NCBI RefSeq assembly: GCF_000235565.1
Contig: NC_017527.1
Coordinates: 2,480,001-2,544,000, forward strand
Source: Methanothrix harundinacea 6Ac
Lineage (GTDB): Archaea > Halobacteriota > Methanosarcinia > Methanotrichales > Methanotrichaceae
DNA length: 64,000 nucleotides
Reading direction: 5' to 3'
Shown: one piece after another, positions 7,795 to 16,723 of the stretch
How positions within the stretch are numbered: the stretch's first letter is position 1
Layout of the letters: every line of letters starts with the position of its first letter
Made by a program: the position numbers and the translations under genes
Notes under the pieces: model-generated
Databases searched by the model: none
Told to the model about the DNA's origin: nothing
Seen by the model: only the letters and a program-made list of their open reading frames with translations

Positions 7795-8556
7795 TCATAG
7801 ACCGATCTCTCGGATTATATGCTCCTCCACTTCCATCACGGCAGGAGAGTCGTCTGGCAGGCCGACCAGGGGGTCGCCTGCCAGATCGAGCCGGGCCACG
7901 TTCTCGTCGTAGGGAATCATGCCGATGACCTTGAGGCCTAGGCCCTCTGCAACCTTCAGGATCTGATCTTTTGACAGATCGCGAACCTTGTTCGCTATGA
8001 CATAGAGGCTTTTGTACTTCAGGTCCAGCTCCTTGGCGAGCTGTCTTATCGTCTCAGCGGTCTTGAGGCCCCTCCTCGATTCGTCGGTGACCACGATCAG
8101 AGAATCCACCTCCGAGATGGTCTTCCGGCTCAGATGCTCAAGCCCCGCCGGAGAGTCGACGATGACCAGGTCGTAGTCATCGATGGTCTCGTCCATGATC
8201 CCCTTCAGCAGGGAGTTGAGATAACAGTAACACCCGGACCCTTCCGACCGGCCCATCACCAAAAGATCGTATCCGTCCTTCTCCAGAAGGGCCTCGAAGA
8301 TCTTGGCCGCAAAGAGCTGCTTCTTGTCGATATCGGGCGGGAGCGAGATCCTTGAGTCCTGGATCTCCTCTCTTATGTCACCGACGGTCATCTCCACATC
8401 ATCCCCCAGAACGTCTGCAAGGTTCGCATCTGGGTCGGCGTCTATCGCCAGAATGGTGGTCTTCTTCTCACGCTTGAGAAGAGACCTGATGATCATCGCG
8501 GTGACCGCGGTCTTGCCGGTGCCGCCCTTCCCGGTTATCGCTATGACTTTCCCCAC
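7795..8556 (-). CDS. CooC-family nickel-insertion/maturation ATPase
   Basis: A 253-residue MinD/SIMIBI-class ATPase of the CooC/AcsF group, which matures nickel centres of CO dehydrogenase or acetyl-CoA synthase. Visible motifs are a deviant Walker A GKGGTGKTA, the DADPDANLADVLG segment, and VIVDSPAGLEHLSR (Walker B/switch II). A GCYCY pair (residues ~141-145) matches the metal-site cysteines of CooC proteins. Position between cdhC and cdhD supports a role in loading Ni into CdhA or CdhC. The start is GTG at 8556. Confidence 0.92.
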   Translation of the reverse strand: MGKVIAITGKGGTGKTAVTAMIIRSLLKREKKTTILAIDADPDANLADVLGDDVEMTVGDIREEIQDSRISLPPDIDKKQLFAAKIFEALLEKDGYDLLVMGRSEGSGCYCYLNSLLKGIMDETIDDYDLVIVDSPAGLEHLSRKTISEVDSLIVVTDESRRGLKTAETIRQLAKELDLKYKSLYVIANKVRDLSKDQILKVAEGLGLKVIGMIPYDENVARLDLAGDPLVGLPDDSPAVMEVEEHIIREIGL

Positions 8557-8574
8557 GGTACTAGCCTTCTGCTT

Positions 8575-8778
8575 CTATTTTGAGCTCTTCGGCTTGATGA
8601 TGACTTCCTTGATGGAGACGTTGGCGCCCCTCAGCTCCAGGACTATGCCGCCAGAGCCTCCCGCGGGCATTGCGAAGGCGGGGGCTGCTGCTGCCGCCGG
8701 GGCCGCCGCCGCTGCGGCGGGGGCTGCCGCTTCAGGCTCCTTCTTCTTCAGCTTGAGTGCTAACTTCTTTCCAGCCAT
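8575..8778 (-). CDS. small Ala-rich-linker protein, first copy (ACDS-associated)
   Basis: A 67-residue protein with three parts. A basic amphipathic start (MAGKKLALKLKKKEP) leads into a flexible Ala/Pro linker, then a short beta-rich tail (GGSGGIVLELRGANVSIKEV). The start is placed at 8778 because a GGGAGA precedes it and the paralogue at 8895-9089 begins the same way. It is in the cdh operon between that paralogue and the CooC-like ATPase. I do not know its function. The shape resembles a detached swinging or docking domain on a flexible tether. CdhC here lacks any Ala-rich tail, so a split-off C-terminal domain of an ACDS subunit is possible (inference). Confidence 0.8.
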   Translation of the reverse strand: MAGKKLALKLKKKEPEAAAPAAAAAAPAAAAAPAFAMPAGGSGGIVLELRGANVSIKEVIIKPKSSK

Positions 8779-8894
8779 AACAATCTCTCCCTCTCGATTT
8801 TTCCCACATCTCTCAGAATCGACCGTCGGGCTGGAAGCCTCGACGATCGAGACCATCCCTCTCCCTCAAGATATAGGAGGGAAAAGGTGGACGC

Positions 8895-9089
8895 TCACTT
8901 GGCGAGCGTCACCTTCTCGATGGTAACCTTGGCGTCCTTGAGGATCAGCTTGATCCCGCCCGCTCCGCCCGCCGACATGGCAAAGGCGGGGGCAGCTCCT
9001 GCCGCCGGGGCTGCTGCTGCGGCCGGAGCCGCCGCGGCAGGTGCTCCAGGTTCCTTCGACTTCAGCTTCAGTGACAGTTTCTTGGCCAT
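8895..9089 (-). CDS. small Ala-rich-linker protein, second copy (ACDS-associated)
   Basis: A 64-residue paralogue of the preceding protein with the same order: a basic start (MAKKLSLKLKSKEP), an Ala/Pro linker, then a beta-rich tail (GGAGGIKLILKDAKVTIEKV). A strong AGGAGGT ribosome site lies before the ATG. It follows cdhC by about 45 bases, so both small proteins should be made with the ACDS subunits. The two copies align end to end with conservative changes in the tail, indicating tandem duplication and retained function. No cysteine, signal peptide or membrane helix is present. Confidence 0.83.
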   Translation of the reverse strand: MAKKLSLKLKSKEPGAPAAAAPAAAAAPAAGAAPAFAMSAGGAGGIKLILKDAKVTIEKVTLAK

Positions 9090-9134
9090 TCCTATAACCT
9101 CCTACACCCTCAAATACAGAGATACTATAAATTC

Positions 9135-10541
9135 TTACTCCAGTATGCCCTCGTTCTGCAGGTACTCGATCACCTGCATGAACTGGCCCTCGCTCATGTT
9201 CAGCTTCGCCTTGATCGCATCGACGTCGATGTCGCCGCCCGTCTCCTCGATGAAGGCGATCACCTGCTCCTCGTACTCCGACGGGTCCTCCACCTTCCAG
9301 CCCTCGGTGACCTTCTTGCCGTCGACCTTCCGCTCGACGCCGTCGACGACGGGGTGGTCGACCTTCAGAAGGAAGGCCTTCAGAGCAGCAAGGTCTGGCG
9401 CGTCCTCTTCGGTCGCGATCTTCGGGTACATCTCGGGGTCGATACCGTCCTTCACCCGCTCCTTGAGCTGCTTCGGCATCCAGACGATACGTCTCCAGCC
9501 GCCGTCAGCCTGGAGGAACTTCGGCGAGAAGTAGTAGAGAATCCCCATGCCCAGGAACCCGACTACCTGCTTGCCGCCGCCAGCCTGGCCGGCCATCGTC
9601 GAGAACGGCAGACCGTTCGGGGTCGGGTTCCTGAAGTCACGGTCGACGACGCCGATCCCGTCCACCTCCGGCATGTAGAAGCCGATCGTCTCGAAGCAGC
9701 CGCAGGAAGTGTGGGGGGCGTCGAAGAACGTGTAAAGCGCCATCCTCGAATACTCGCCGCCGGATCTCGAACCTGCCATCTCGTTCACCGACTCGTACTC
9801 GCCGGCGATCTCGTCGATGACCCCCGTCTTGGGGATCGCGAACTGGGGTCCCTCGGGGTCGACCTTCGCTGCCGCACGGCCGTCGAACCAGGTGATGGCT
9901 CCGCAGAGCGATGGCCTGTCGGGAGTGACGCAGCAGGCGCTCGTCGGGGCGAAGGCCTGACAGAGAGTGCAGCCGTAGAAGACGTCAACCTCCTCGTCGT
10001 GGAGCCCCTTCGCCCGCTCGTCCCTCGCGTGGTAGGCGGTGTGAGCCTGCTCAAGACCCTTGGCGACCGCCGCGGGGTCCGTCAGGATCGTCACCTCCAT
10101 CTTCTCGATGAAGGGCATCTCAGCCTTGTAGAGGGTCATGACGTTCTTGAAGATCTGCTCAAAGGAAGTTACTCCAGCCTTCTTCAGGTCGAGGCCGGCC
10201 CTCATCCAGATCGCGTCCCTCTGGTTTAGGTGCATCCAGCCGTGGATGTAAGAGAGGAGAGCGTGGTTACGCCGCTCGATGATCGACTCCAGATCCTTCT
10301 CGATGAGCTCGCCGGCCACCTTGAAGATCATCCCGAAGTCGATCGTCTTGCCAACTTCCAGCTCGGAGATGTCGGGGCCGATGACTGTGACCTTGCCGTC
10401 CTGGATCTCGTCCATCGTACCGGCGACGGAGAGCTCAAAGGCCTTCGCCTTCGGACCGCCCATCTCGACCCAGATCTCGTCTTTCCTGATCCGCTCCCCC
10501 TCGTACATGGGGGACATTTCCAGTTCGATTTCTTCTGCCAT
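9135..10541 (-). CDS. cdhC: ACDS beta subunit, acetyl-CoA synthase
   Basis: CdhC carries the Ni-Ni-[4Fe-4S] A-cluster that makes or cleaves the acetyl C-C and C-S bonds. A-cluster ligands are visible in YGCTLCQAFAPTSACC with a further Cys at SLCG, and in the HTSCGCFET Cys-Gly-Cys motif that binds the distal nickel. GQAGGGKQVVGFLGMG matches the domain near the CoA site. The 468-residue protein ends in a small acidic helical domain (NMSEGQFMQVIEYLQNEG) that looks like a winged helix, not an Ala-rich tail. GGAG precedes the ATG. Third gene of the operon. Confidence 0.96.
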   Translation of the reverse strand: MAEEIELEMSPMYEGERIRKDEIWVEMGGPKAKAFELSVAGTMDEIQDGKVTVIGPDISELEVGKTIDFGMIFKVAGELIEKDLESIIERRNHALLSYIHGWMHLNQRDAIWMRAGLDLKKAGVTSFEQIFKNVMTLYKAEMPFIEKMEVTILTDPAAVAKGLEQAHTAYHARDERAKGLHDEEVDVFYGCTLCQAFAPTSACCVTPDRPSLCGAITWFDGRAAAKVDPEGPQFAIPKTGVIDEIAGEYESVNEMAGSRSGGEYSRMALYTFFDAPHTSCGCFETIGFYMPEVDGIGVVDRDFRNPTPNGLPFSTMAGQAGGGKQVVGFLGMGILYYFSPKFLQADGGWRRIVWMPKQLKERVKDGIDPEMYPKIATEEDAPDLAALKAFLLKVDHPVVDGVERKVDGKKVTEGWKVEDPSEYEEQVIAFIEETGGDIDVDAIKAKLNMSEGQFMQVIEYLQNEGILE

Positions 10542-10580
10542 TTCTACAACTCCGTTTTTCTAAAAAGGAAAAAATAAAGG

Positions 10581-11126
10581 TTATGCCGCCAGCTTTGCGA
10601 TAACCTCGTCTATCGCCTCGTGGTACTTCTCCGGGTCGAAGGCCAGGTTTCCGAAGGTCATGTCGGCGTTGACGTGGTAGTACCGGTCGATGGAGACCCG
10701 CTTGATATCCCGGTTGAAGTTCTTCAGCGTCGAGAACATGGCGCTGGCGAACTTGTAGAAGATCCCCGTGAAGATCACCACGTCGTACTGGCCCTTCCCG
10801 TCCAGCCCCTGCCAGTCCTTGAACCGGAGGTAGTTGGTCAGGGGGTGCAGGCCGATCATGGTGACGTTCTCGGTGTAGCCCCGCTCGACGAAGCCCTTGA
10901 TGGAGTGGGCGGTGGCCGCAATCGGGACGCCCGTCTTCCCGATGGCGATCGCCTTATCGAACATCACGGGGTCCTCGAAGAGCTCGGCCCCCACCACGAG
11001 GAGGGGCCTCTTCGCCTTCTTGATGATGGCCCCAATCACCGCGGTGTTGTAGGCCTTCGCCATCTCAGGCCCCGGGATCTGGGCCATCTCAAAGGGTACA
11101 GCGTTCTTGGTGGTGTCGACTGCCAT
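10581..11126 (-). CDS. cdhB: ACDS epsilon subunit
   Basis: A 181-residue CdhB, the small partner of CdhA in the alpha2-epsilon2 CO dehydrogenase component. It has the Rossmann-like segment KRPLLVVGAELFEDPVMFDKAI and the motifs AATAHSIKGF and YHVNADMTFGNL typical of the family. FAD or ferredoxin interaction has been proposed for this subunit (family knowledge). It begins 13 bases after cdhA with a GAGGAGG ribosome site, so the two subunits should be made in step. Confidence 0.95.
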   Translation of the reverse strand: MAVDTTKNAVPFEMAQIPGPEMAKAYNTAVIGAIIKKAKRPLLVVGAELFEDPVMFDKAIAIGKTGVPIAATAHSIKGFVERGYTENVTMIGLHPLTNYLRFKDWQGLDGKGQYDVVIFTGIFYKFASAMFSTLKNFNRDIKRVSIDRYYHVNADMTFGNLAFDPEKYHEAIDEVIAKLAA

Positions 11127-11139
11127 TTTTATCGCCTCC

Positions 11140-13575
11140 TCACTTCTTCACCCTGATCTTCCTCTCGATGTTCGTCGGGTCGAAGCTGACGTCGGACTTC
11201 CGGATCGGGCCGCTGACTATCGCCTTCCTCTTCCAGTCGATCTCCCAGCCGTACTTCGACTCCAGCTCCTTCAGCATATCCTCCTTCCACTTGAGGGGAA
11301 GGTCCGAGGCGTGGCGGACGTAGATCGGCCAGTCTGGAGGCATGCAGCCGAAGTACTTCATGCTGATGTCGCAGTAGTGGGTCAGCTTGATCATCCTGCC
11401 CGAGTTGTTGTCGCTCGGCCGGAAGCAGAGCTTGGCCATCATCAGCATGCACTCTTCGACGGACTCGGCGACGTAGAGCATGTGCTCCGGGGCGGGCTCG
11501 CAGTAGACCTTCGAGCCGTCACGGGCGTCGATGATCTCCCAGTCCTCCTTCTTGTCGGTCCTGCCGAGGAACGCTCTCCTGTACATGACGCTGTGGGACT
11601 GGACGACGGCCGGAACCCCGAGCCTGTTGAACCCGGTGGCGATGGAGGCCGCCTTCTGGGAATAAGCACCCCAGGCGACGCCGCAGGCTCCCACCTTGGA
11701 GAGGATGTAGTCGGCGATGTCGTCGTAGTTAGCCCGCTCGTTCCTCCCGGCGAAGATCGTCGCCACCTTAATCCCAGCGCCGTGGAGGTGGGCGTTGGCA
11801 ACGCAGCTTCCGACGTTGCAGATGTTTCTGCCATCGAAGCCGCCGGGGAACTGCTCCCAGATCGTCTTCCCTTCCGCGTCGGTGTAGAGGGACATGTCCA
11901 TCGCCATGCAGCCGGTGGCCGCCACGATGAAGCCTCTGTCCACGAACTCCCGGGCGATGTCGTAGCACTCCTTCGTCCCGTTCGGATAGTTGCCGCAGCC
12001 GATGATGGCGATGACCCCGGGGATCGTCCCGAGGACGAGGGGTGCGCCGACCCGGCGGATCTCCGTGTCCTTGATGGGACCCCTTCCGGCCCTCATCTTG
12101 AACTTCTGGTTTCGGATGTAATCCCGGTTGGCGTAGGCGTAGAGGCTGAGGATCGGTATCTCCTGAGGACATACCTGCTCGCACCTCCGGCAGCCGACGC
12201 AGATCTCGTAGGTGGAGCTCAGGGGCTCCAGGTTCCCCTCAGCCGCGGCCCGGACGACGTCCCCGATCTTGATGTGGGGGGGACAGACGAACTGGCAGGA
12301 GTGGCAGTAGGTACAGGACTCGGCGTACTTCTTGAACTCCTCTTCCGAGATGAAAGGATCGGCTTCGCGGATCTCGGCCCTCTTGGGCTTGACGGCGATC
12401 GCCGTCTTGATCCCCACCTCTCCGGCCTTGACCGGGTCGAGGACGACGACGCCGGGCATCCTGAAGTTCACCAGGTCGTCGACGATCTCGTCGACGGGAT
12501 CGTTCGTCCTGTCGGGGAGGCCGAGCATGATCTTCTCGTTGGTGGCGATCAGGGGGATCTTGTACTTCTCGGCATCGACGATGGCGTCGGTCCAGACGCA
12601 CTGCTCGTCGACCATGATGCAGTCCATGCAGTCGCCCCGGACCATCTTCCTCCACCAGCCGATGGCGCCGGCGATCTTCGCCTTAGTCCCCACCATCCTG
12701 TACTTGTCGTTGAACTCCTTGTCGGGGTGGCCGATACCCTCGCAGATCCTGGTGTTGTCGATGGCCGTGCAGCAGACGCCGCCTATGTCCACCTTGTCCC
12801 AGAGCTTGTTGTCCTCGGCGTAGAACATCGCCTCGGCGGAGCCCGCCAGGTTGTGGCCGTAGGTGATCAGGATCGCCTTATTCTTGTCGAGGGTTCCCAT
12901 CCCGCACTCCACCAGGGGAGCGTCCTCGTCACCCCGGGGCATATCGTAGGCGACGATCTGGATCAGGTCAGAGACCTCTTTGCCGAGGGAGTCGAGCATC
13001 CCGGCGTGGAGGGCCTTCGACTCGAAGTCTACGTAGTTTCCTTCCTGGCCGGTGTGGGTGCAGGCGAGGAGCTGGGATACCTGCTCTTCGACGTAGCTGA
13101 GGACCGGCCCGAAGTCCTTCAGGGTCTTGGGCTTGATCCCGGCGATGGTTCTGGTCAGGGGGGCGTCCACCAGGATCTCGTCCCCCATCTTGAAGGGGAG
13201 GTCTCCGAACTTGTCCAGGCACCAGTGGTAGAGGTGTCGGCCGTGGGCGGCGTGGGCGGTGCAGCCCATGAGGACCGCGATGAGGACGATCCTCCCCTGC
13301 TGGGCCGCCTGGTCGATGCCGCAGGCGCCCCTCTTGTTTCCGGTCAGGTCGCAGGGGCCGTAGGTACAGAGGGTGCACCTATCGCAGATCGGCGAGTAGA
13401 AGACCTTGTACCTGTTCATAATCTTGAAGTCCCAGTTCCTCAGCGTGGCGATGCTCGGGTACGGGAACGGTCCCATGGGCTGGTCCCACTCCTCCACCTC
13501 CTTGACTACCGCGCCGATGTTAATCTGGACATTCTGCATGTCCTCAACGGCAAAACTGCCTTCCATCTTATCCAT
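11140..13575 (-). CDS. cdhA: ACDS alpha subunit, nickel CO dehydrogenase
   Basis: An 811-residue Ni-Fe CO dehydrogenase that oxidises the carbonyl released from acetyl-CoA. N-terminal cysteines for clusters B/D are in CDRCTLCTYGPC with GACGID. Archaeal CdhA has two extra ferredoxin-type sites, seen as CTYCHSCQFVCP and CVGCRRCEQVCP. C-cluster Cys/His residues are in GCTAHAAHGRHLYHW, NVGSCVANAH and GACGVAWGAYS. A longer frame to 13647 exists, but AGGAGGT seven bases before the ATG at 13575 fixes the start. First gene of the operon, behind an AT-rich leader. Confidence 0.96.
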   Translation of the reverse strand: MDKMEGSFAVEDMQNVQINIGAVVKEVEEWDQPMGPFPYPSIATLRNWDFKIMNRYKVFYSPICDRCTLCTYGPCDLTGNKRGACGIDQAAQQGRIVLIAVLMGCTAHAAHGRHLYHWCLDKFGDLPFKMGDEILVDAPLTRTIAGIKPKTLKDFGPVLSYVEEQVSQLLACTHTGQEGNYVDFESKALHAGMLDSLGKEVSDLIQIVAYDMPRGDEDAPLVECGMGTLDKNKAILITYGHNLAGSAEAMFYAEDNKLWDKVDIGGVCCTAIDNTRICEGIGHPDKEFNDKYRMVGTKAKIAGAIGWWRKMVRGDCMDCIMVDEQCVWTDAIVDAEKYKIPLIATNEKIMLGLPDRTNDPVDEIVDDLVNFRMPGVVVLDPVKAGEVGIKTAIAVKPKRAEIREADPFISEEEFKKYAESCTYCHSCQFVCPPHIKIGDVVRAAAEGNLEPLSSTYEICVGCRRCEQVCPQEIPILSLYAYANRDYIRNQKFKMRAGRGPIKDTEIRRVGAPLVLGTIPGVIAIIGCGNYPNGTKECYDIAREFVDRGFIVAATGCMAMDMSLYTDAEGKTIWEQFPGGFDGRNICNVGSCVANAHLHGAGIKVATIFAGRNERANYDDIADYILSKVGACGVAWGAYSQKAASIATGFNRLGVPAVVQSHSVMYRRAFLGRTDKKEDWEIIDARDGSKVYCEPAPEHMLYVAESVEECMLMMAKLCFRPSDNNSGRMIKLTHYCDISMKYFGCMPPDWPIYVRHASDLPLKWKEDMLKELESKYGWEIDWKRKAIVSGPIRKSDVSFDPTNIERKIRVKK

Positions 13576-13852
13576 GCTTGACCTCCTTCTGTACTCTGGT
13601 TTGCTCGGTAGTCGCATGTAGAAGATAAAACCCTTTCGGATTGGCAACTAGTATAATGAGAATATTATTGTTTAGTTTATTGATTAGAACACATATACAT
13701 TTAAGTTTGTGAAATCGTGACGGTGATTTAATGCTAAAAATTACCGATTATGTTTTGATGGGAGGATATCCAATTAAATTGATAAAAATCCATTTAGATT
13801 GAACTCAATCCGCCAGGTTGAAATGGTGAGAGGCTGGAGAGGAGGGCGGTTT
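13576..13852. promoter_or_regulatory. AT-rich divergent control region between cdhA and cobD
   Basis: The 277 bases between the cdhA and cobD starts are markedly AT-rich in a GC-rich neighbourhood. On the minus strand a TATA-like AACTTAAATGTATATG lies near 13691-13706, leaving a leader of roughly 90 or more bases before cdhA. A/T-rich stretches near 13755-13800 could serve cobD. Long cdh leaders are known in Methanosarcina, so leader-based control is plausible here. No hairpin strong enough to call was found. Confidence 0.5.
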
Positions 13853-14967
13853 ATGATGAAGATCAGAGAAAGCTTCGCGGAGGCCGAGGCCTGCCACCAC
13901 GGCGGGAGGATCCGGGCTAAGGCCTCCGGAAGAGACCTCGGCCAGGAGGAGCTCCTGGACTACAGCGCCAACATAAATCCCCTCGGCCACCCGCCCCTCG
14001 ACGACCTGATCCTGAAGGAGATGGAGTGGATAGGCCATTATCCCGAGAACGATTACCTCGAGTTCAGGGCGGCTTCTGCGAGGTTTGTGGGGGTCGGCCC
14101 GGAGAACGTCGTTCCTGGAAACGGCTCCTCGGAGCTGATGAGGCTCTTCGCCGAGGCGCTGATCGAGGAGGGGGATAGGGTCTTGATAACGACCCCCACC
14201 TTCGGGGAGTATGAGGCCCAGTCCCGCCTCTTCGGGGCCGAGATCGTCCACGTCCCCCGGGGGGTCCGGGAGGCTAAAAGTCCGAAGGATTTTCTGGACG
14301 ACGCCCTCCTCGGGGGAGCGAAGGCGGCCTTCATCTGCAACCCCAACAACCCCACGGGGATCCTCCTCCCCAGGTCCGAGATCGCAGAGCTGGCGGAGAG
14401 GTGCGAGAGGGCTGAGACCTTCCTCTTCGTTGACGAGGCGTTCATCGAGCTCTCGGACCCCGACCAGACCGTGGCGGCGATGGCACCGGAGATGGAGCAC
14501 CTCTTCGTCGCCAGGTCCCTCACCAAGTCCTTCGGGTTCCGGGGATAAGGCTCGGCTTCGGGGTCGCCGGAGATCGCCTGGCAGAGGTGATGAACAAAAC
14601 CCGCCTCCCCTGGAGCATCAGCTCCCTCGCCTCGGCGGCCGGGACCTACCTCCTAGCCCAGGAGGAGCACCTCGTCGAGAGCAGGCGGGTGATAAGAGAG
14701 GAGCTGGGCTGGCTCTCGGGGGAGCTGAAGCGGCTCGGCCTCGACCCGATCGAGAGCTCCGTCAACTTCATCCTGGTGGGAGTGGCAGCCGCAGGCCTGC
14801 GATCCCCGGAGCTCGTTGAGCGGATGGAAGAGGAGGAGGGGGTCCTCATCCGGGACTGCAGCTCCTTCGGCCTCGGGGAGGATTACGTCCGGGTGGCGGT
14901 GAGGAGGAGGGAGGAGAACGCGAGGCTGATCGGAGCCCTGGAGAAGGTGCTGGGATGGAGAGGGTGA
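13853..14967 (+). pseudogene. cobD: threonine-phosphate decarboxylase CobD, interrupted by a one-base frameshift
   Basis: PLP-dependent aminotransferase-fold enzyme that converts threonine phosphate to aminopropanol phosphate for the cobamide side chain. The first part has LDYSANINPLG, CNPNNPTG and the PLP-lysine motif SLTKSFGF. Reading then stops at 14548 in SFGFRG. Adding one C near 14539-14541 restores SFGFPGIRLGFGVAG and the rest of the protein (ending EKVLGWRG) in the next frame. The gene is otherwise intact, so it is a fresh frameshift or a base-calling error. GGAGGG before ATG 13853 sets the start. The 3' end overlaps the Cys-rich gene, and cbiB follows. Confidence 0.85.
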
Positions 14968-15197
14968 GCTGTGATCGCTACCCCTGCCACTATCCCGGCC
15001 AGGACTGCACCTTCTGCTTCTGCCCCTTCTACCCCTGCGGCGACGGCAGAACGGGTGGAGGGTTAGCCGACGGCGAGTGGTCCTGCGGAGACTGCCACCT
15101 CCTCCACGACCCCGAGGTGGCGGCGATGGTGATGAAGGGGCTGATCCGGGGCGAAGCCCTGGAAGATATATGGAGAGATCTGGAGAAGAGGCTATGA
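14955..15197 (+). CDS. cysteine-rich small-domain protein (cobamide-cluster associated)
   Basis: An 80-residue protein with nine cysteines in its first half (CDRYPCHYPGQDCTFCFCPF, then YPCGDGR and SCGDCHLLHD). It is a probable metal-binding module. A cysteine-rich small domain like this is known to occur beside or fused to CobD/CbiB proteins, which agrees with its place overlapping the cobD end by 13 bases and preceding cbiB. The helical C-terminus (MVMKGLIRGEALEDIWRDL) may mediate partner binding. Exact role unknown; a cobalt or zinc handling role is inference. Confidence 0.82.
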   Translation: MERVSCDRYPCHYPGQDCTFCFCPFYPCGDGRTGGGLADGEWSCGDCHLLHDPEVAAMVMKGLIRGEALEDIWRDLEKRL

Positions 15198-15249
15198 CCC
15201 CCCCGGAGGCGGAGATTCCCTCGAAGTCGAGACGGGGGGCGAGGCGGAG

Positions 15250-16206
15250 ATGATCCCCCATATCTTCTCCTTCCCCCCTCCGATCCCCGAGGCCCTCGCC
15301 GTCCTCCTCCTGGCGGTCGGCATCGACCTGATCCTGGGAGAGCCGCCGGCAAGGGTCCATCCCGTGGTCCTGATGGGGAGGATGATCGGAGGCCTGAGGC
15401 GTTGGGCCCGGCCGACGAGGTGGTGGGGGGTCGCCATCGCCCTCATCGTCATCATCTCGTCGGCGGCAGCGGGGCACCTTCTGATGGGAGCCGCAGACCA
15501 CATCCGCCTCTTCGGCCTCAGCCTCGGGACCCTCGTCTCGGCGTACCTCCTAAAGTCGACGATCGCGATCGACTGCCTCCTCGAGACCTCCAGGGAGATC
15601 GGAAGGCTCTTGGAGGAGGACTTCGATGAGGCAAAAAAGCTCCTTCCCGCCCTGGTCAGCCGCAACCCCCAGGACCTCACCCGGACTCAGGCGACCTCGG
15701 CGGTGATCGAGTCCCTCTCGGAGAACTACGTCGACGCCATCGTATCCCCCCTCTTCTACTACCTCCTCTTCTCTCCCCTCGGCCTGGGAGTGGAGGCGGC
15801 CCTCGCCTTCAAGGCGACGAACACCCTGGACAGCATGCTCGGGTACAGGACCGAGGAGCTGAAGGACCTGGGCTGGGCCTCGGCGAGGCTCGACGACATC
15901 GCCAACTGGGGGCCGGCGAGGCTGAGCCTCCCGATCATCGCCCTGGCCAGCCCCTCCCGGGCGGGGGAGGCGGTGAGGGTCGCCCTCCGGGACCACGGGG
16001 CGACCCCGAGCCCCAACTCCGGTTGGCCGATGGCGGCGGCGGCGGGGGCCCTGGGGACGAGGCTCGAGAAGCCGGGGGTCTACGTCGTCGGCGATGGGGG
16101 TCGGGACCCCTCCACGGAAGATGTAAAGCCCGCCCTGAGGCTTTTGGGGACGGCTATCGGGCTGACGGTGGCCGGGGCGGCGGTCATGCTGATGCTCCTC
16201 CTATGA
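15250..16206 (+). CDS. cbiB: adenosylcobinamide-phosphate synthase CbiB
   Basis: A 318-residue polytopic membrane enzyme that attaches aminopropanol (phosphate), the CobD product, to adenosylcobyric acid. Family motifs are DLILGEPPARVHPVVLMGR at the N-terminus, LVSRNPQDLTRTQ, SLSENYVDAIVSPLFYYL, KATNTLDSMLGYR and SPNSGWPMAAAAGALGTRL. A GGCGGAG precedes the ATG. It follows the cysteine-rich gene by 52 bases and continues the cobamide set interrupted by the cdh operon. Confidence 0.94.
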   Translation: MIPHIFSFPPPIPEALAVLLLAVGIDLILGEPPARVHPVVLMGRMIGGLRRWARPTRWWGVAIALIVIISSAAAGHLLMGAADHIRLFGLSLGTLVSAYLLKSTIAIDCLLETSREIGRLLEEDFDEAKKLLPALVSRNPQDLTRTQATSAVIESLSENYVDAIVSPLFYYLLFSPLGLGVEAALAFKATNTLDSMLGYRTEELKDLGWASARLDDIANWGPARLSLPIIALASPSRAGEAVRVALRDHGATPSPNSGWPMAAAAGALGTRLEKPGVYVVGDGGRDPSTEDVKPALRLLGTAIGLTVAGAAVMLMLLL

Positions 16207-16245
16207 GGATCCCGGGCCGGCCTCCAGTCCGGCCGCCTCAGCGCC

Positions 16246-16572
16246 TCACTCGTTGCAGGAGTCCTGGCCGCACTCCTCGCAGCTCATCAGGCCGCAGGCC
16301 TCGTTCTGGCCCTTGATGACGACGAAGCCTCGACCCCGGGAGTCGTCGACGTAGTCGATGACGGCGACCCGGAGCTCCTCGAACTCGCTGGGGTTGATGT
16401 AGACCTGGACGTCGTTAGTCTCGAAGACCAGGTCCTTATCGTCGAAGGGGCCGAGCCCCAGGGCAAACCGAGGGACCTCGCCGGGGCTGCTAGTCTTGAA
16501 GAGCTTGACGACCTTCCCCTCCACCTGGCTTTCCAGAAGCTTCTCCGCGGCAGCGTCGGTAATCTCGATCAT
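16246..16572 (-). CDS. HesB/IscA-like Fe-S protein
   Basis: A 108-residue protein with the IscA/HesB beta-rich fold (MIEITDAAAEKLLE start, ALGLGPFDDKDLVFETNDVQV middle, YVDDSRGRGFVVIKG late). In place of the classic C-terminal Cys-Gly-Cys it ends CGLMSCEECGQDSCNE, five cysteines in a row of motifs. It may hold or transfer an Fe-S cluster (family knowledge). Transcribed divergently from the 217-residue gene; a CTTTAATATC TATA-like element lies about 30 bases upstream. Confidence 0.8.
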   Translation of the reverse strand: MIEITDAAAEKLLESQVEGKVVKLFKTSSPGEVPRFALGLGPFDDKDLVFETNDVQVYINPSEFEELRVAVIDYVDDSRGRGFVVIKGQNEACGLMSCEECGQDSCNE

Positions 16573-16723
16573 TATTTAGCACCGAGGAGATCTAGGCGGT
16601 GGAGATATTAAAGATATGCCATTGAAGATCGGCTCGCCCTTCCGATCTGATGACCCCGTCGGCGGCTGAGGCCATGCCGGTCCGACAAAATCTTTATCAG
16701 GGCCGCCGACCACCAAAAGGTCG

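Noticed and set aside
11107-13581. Long plus-strand open frame of 824 codons opposite cdhA
   Set aside because: It is the mirror of a GC-rich conserved gene; its product is Asp/Val/Leu/Gly-rich without a fold pattern, and CdhA on the other strand has all family motifs.
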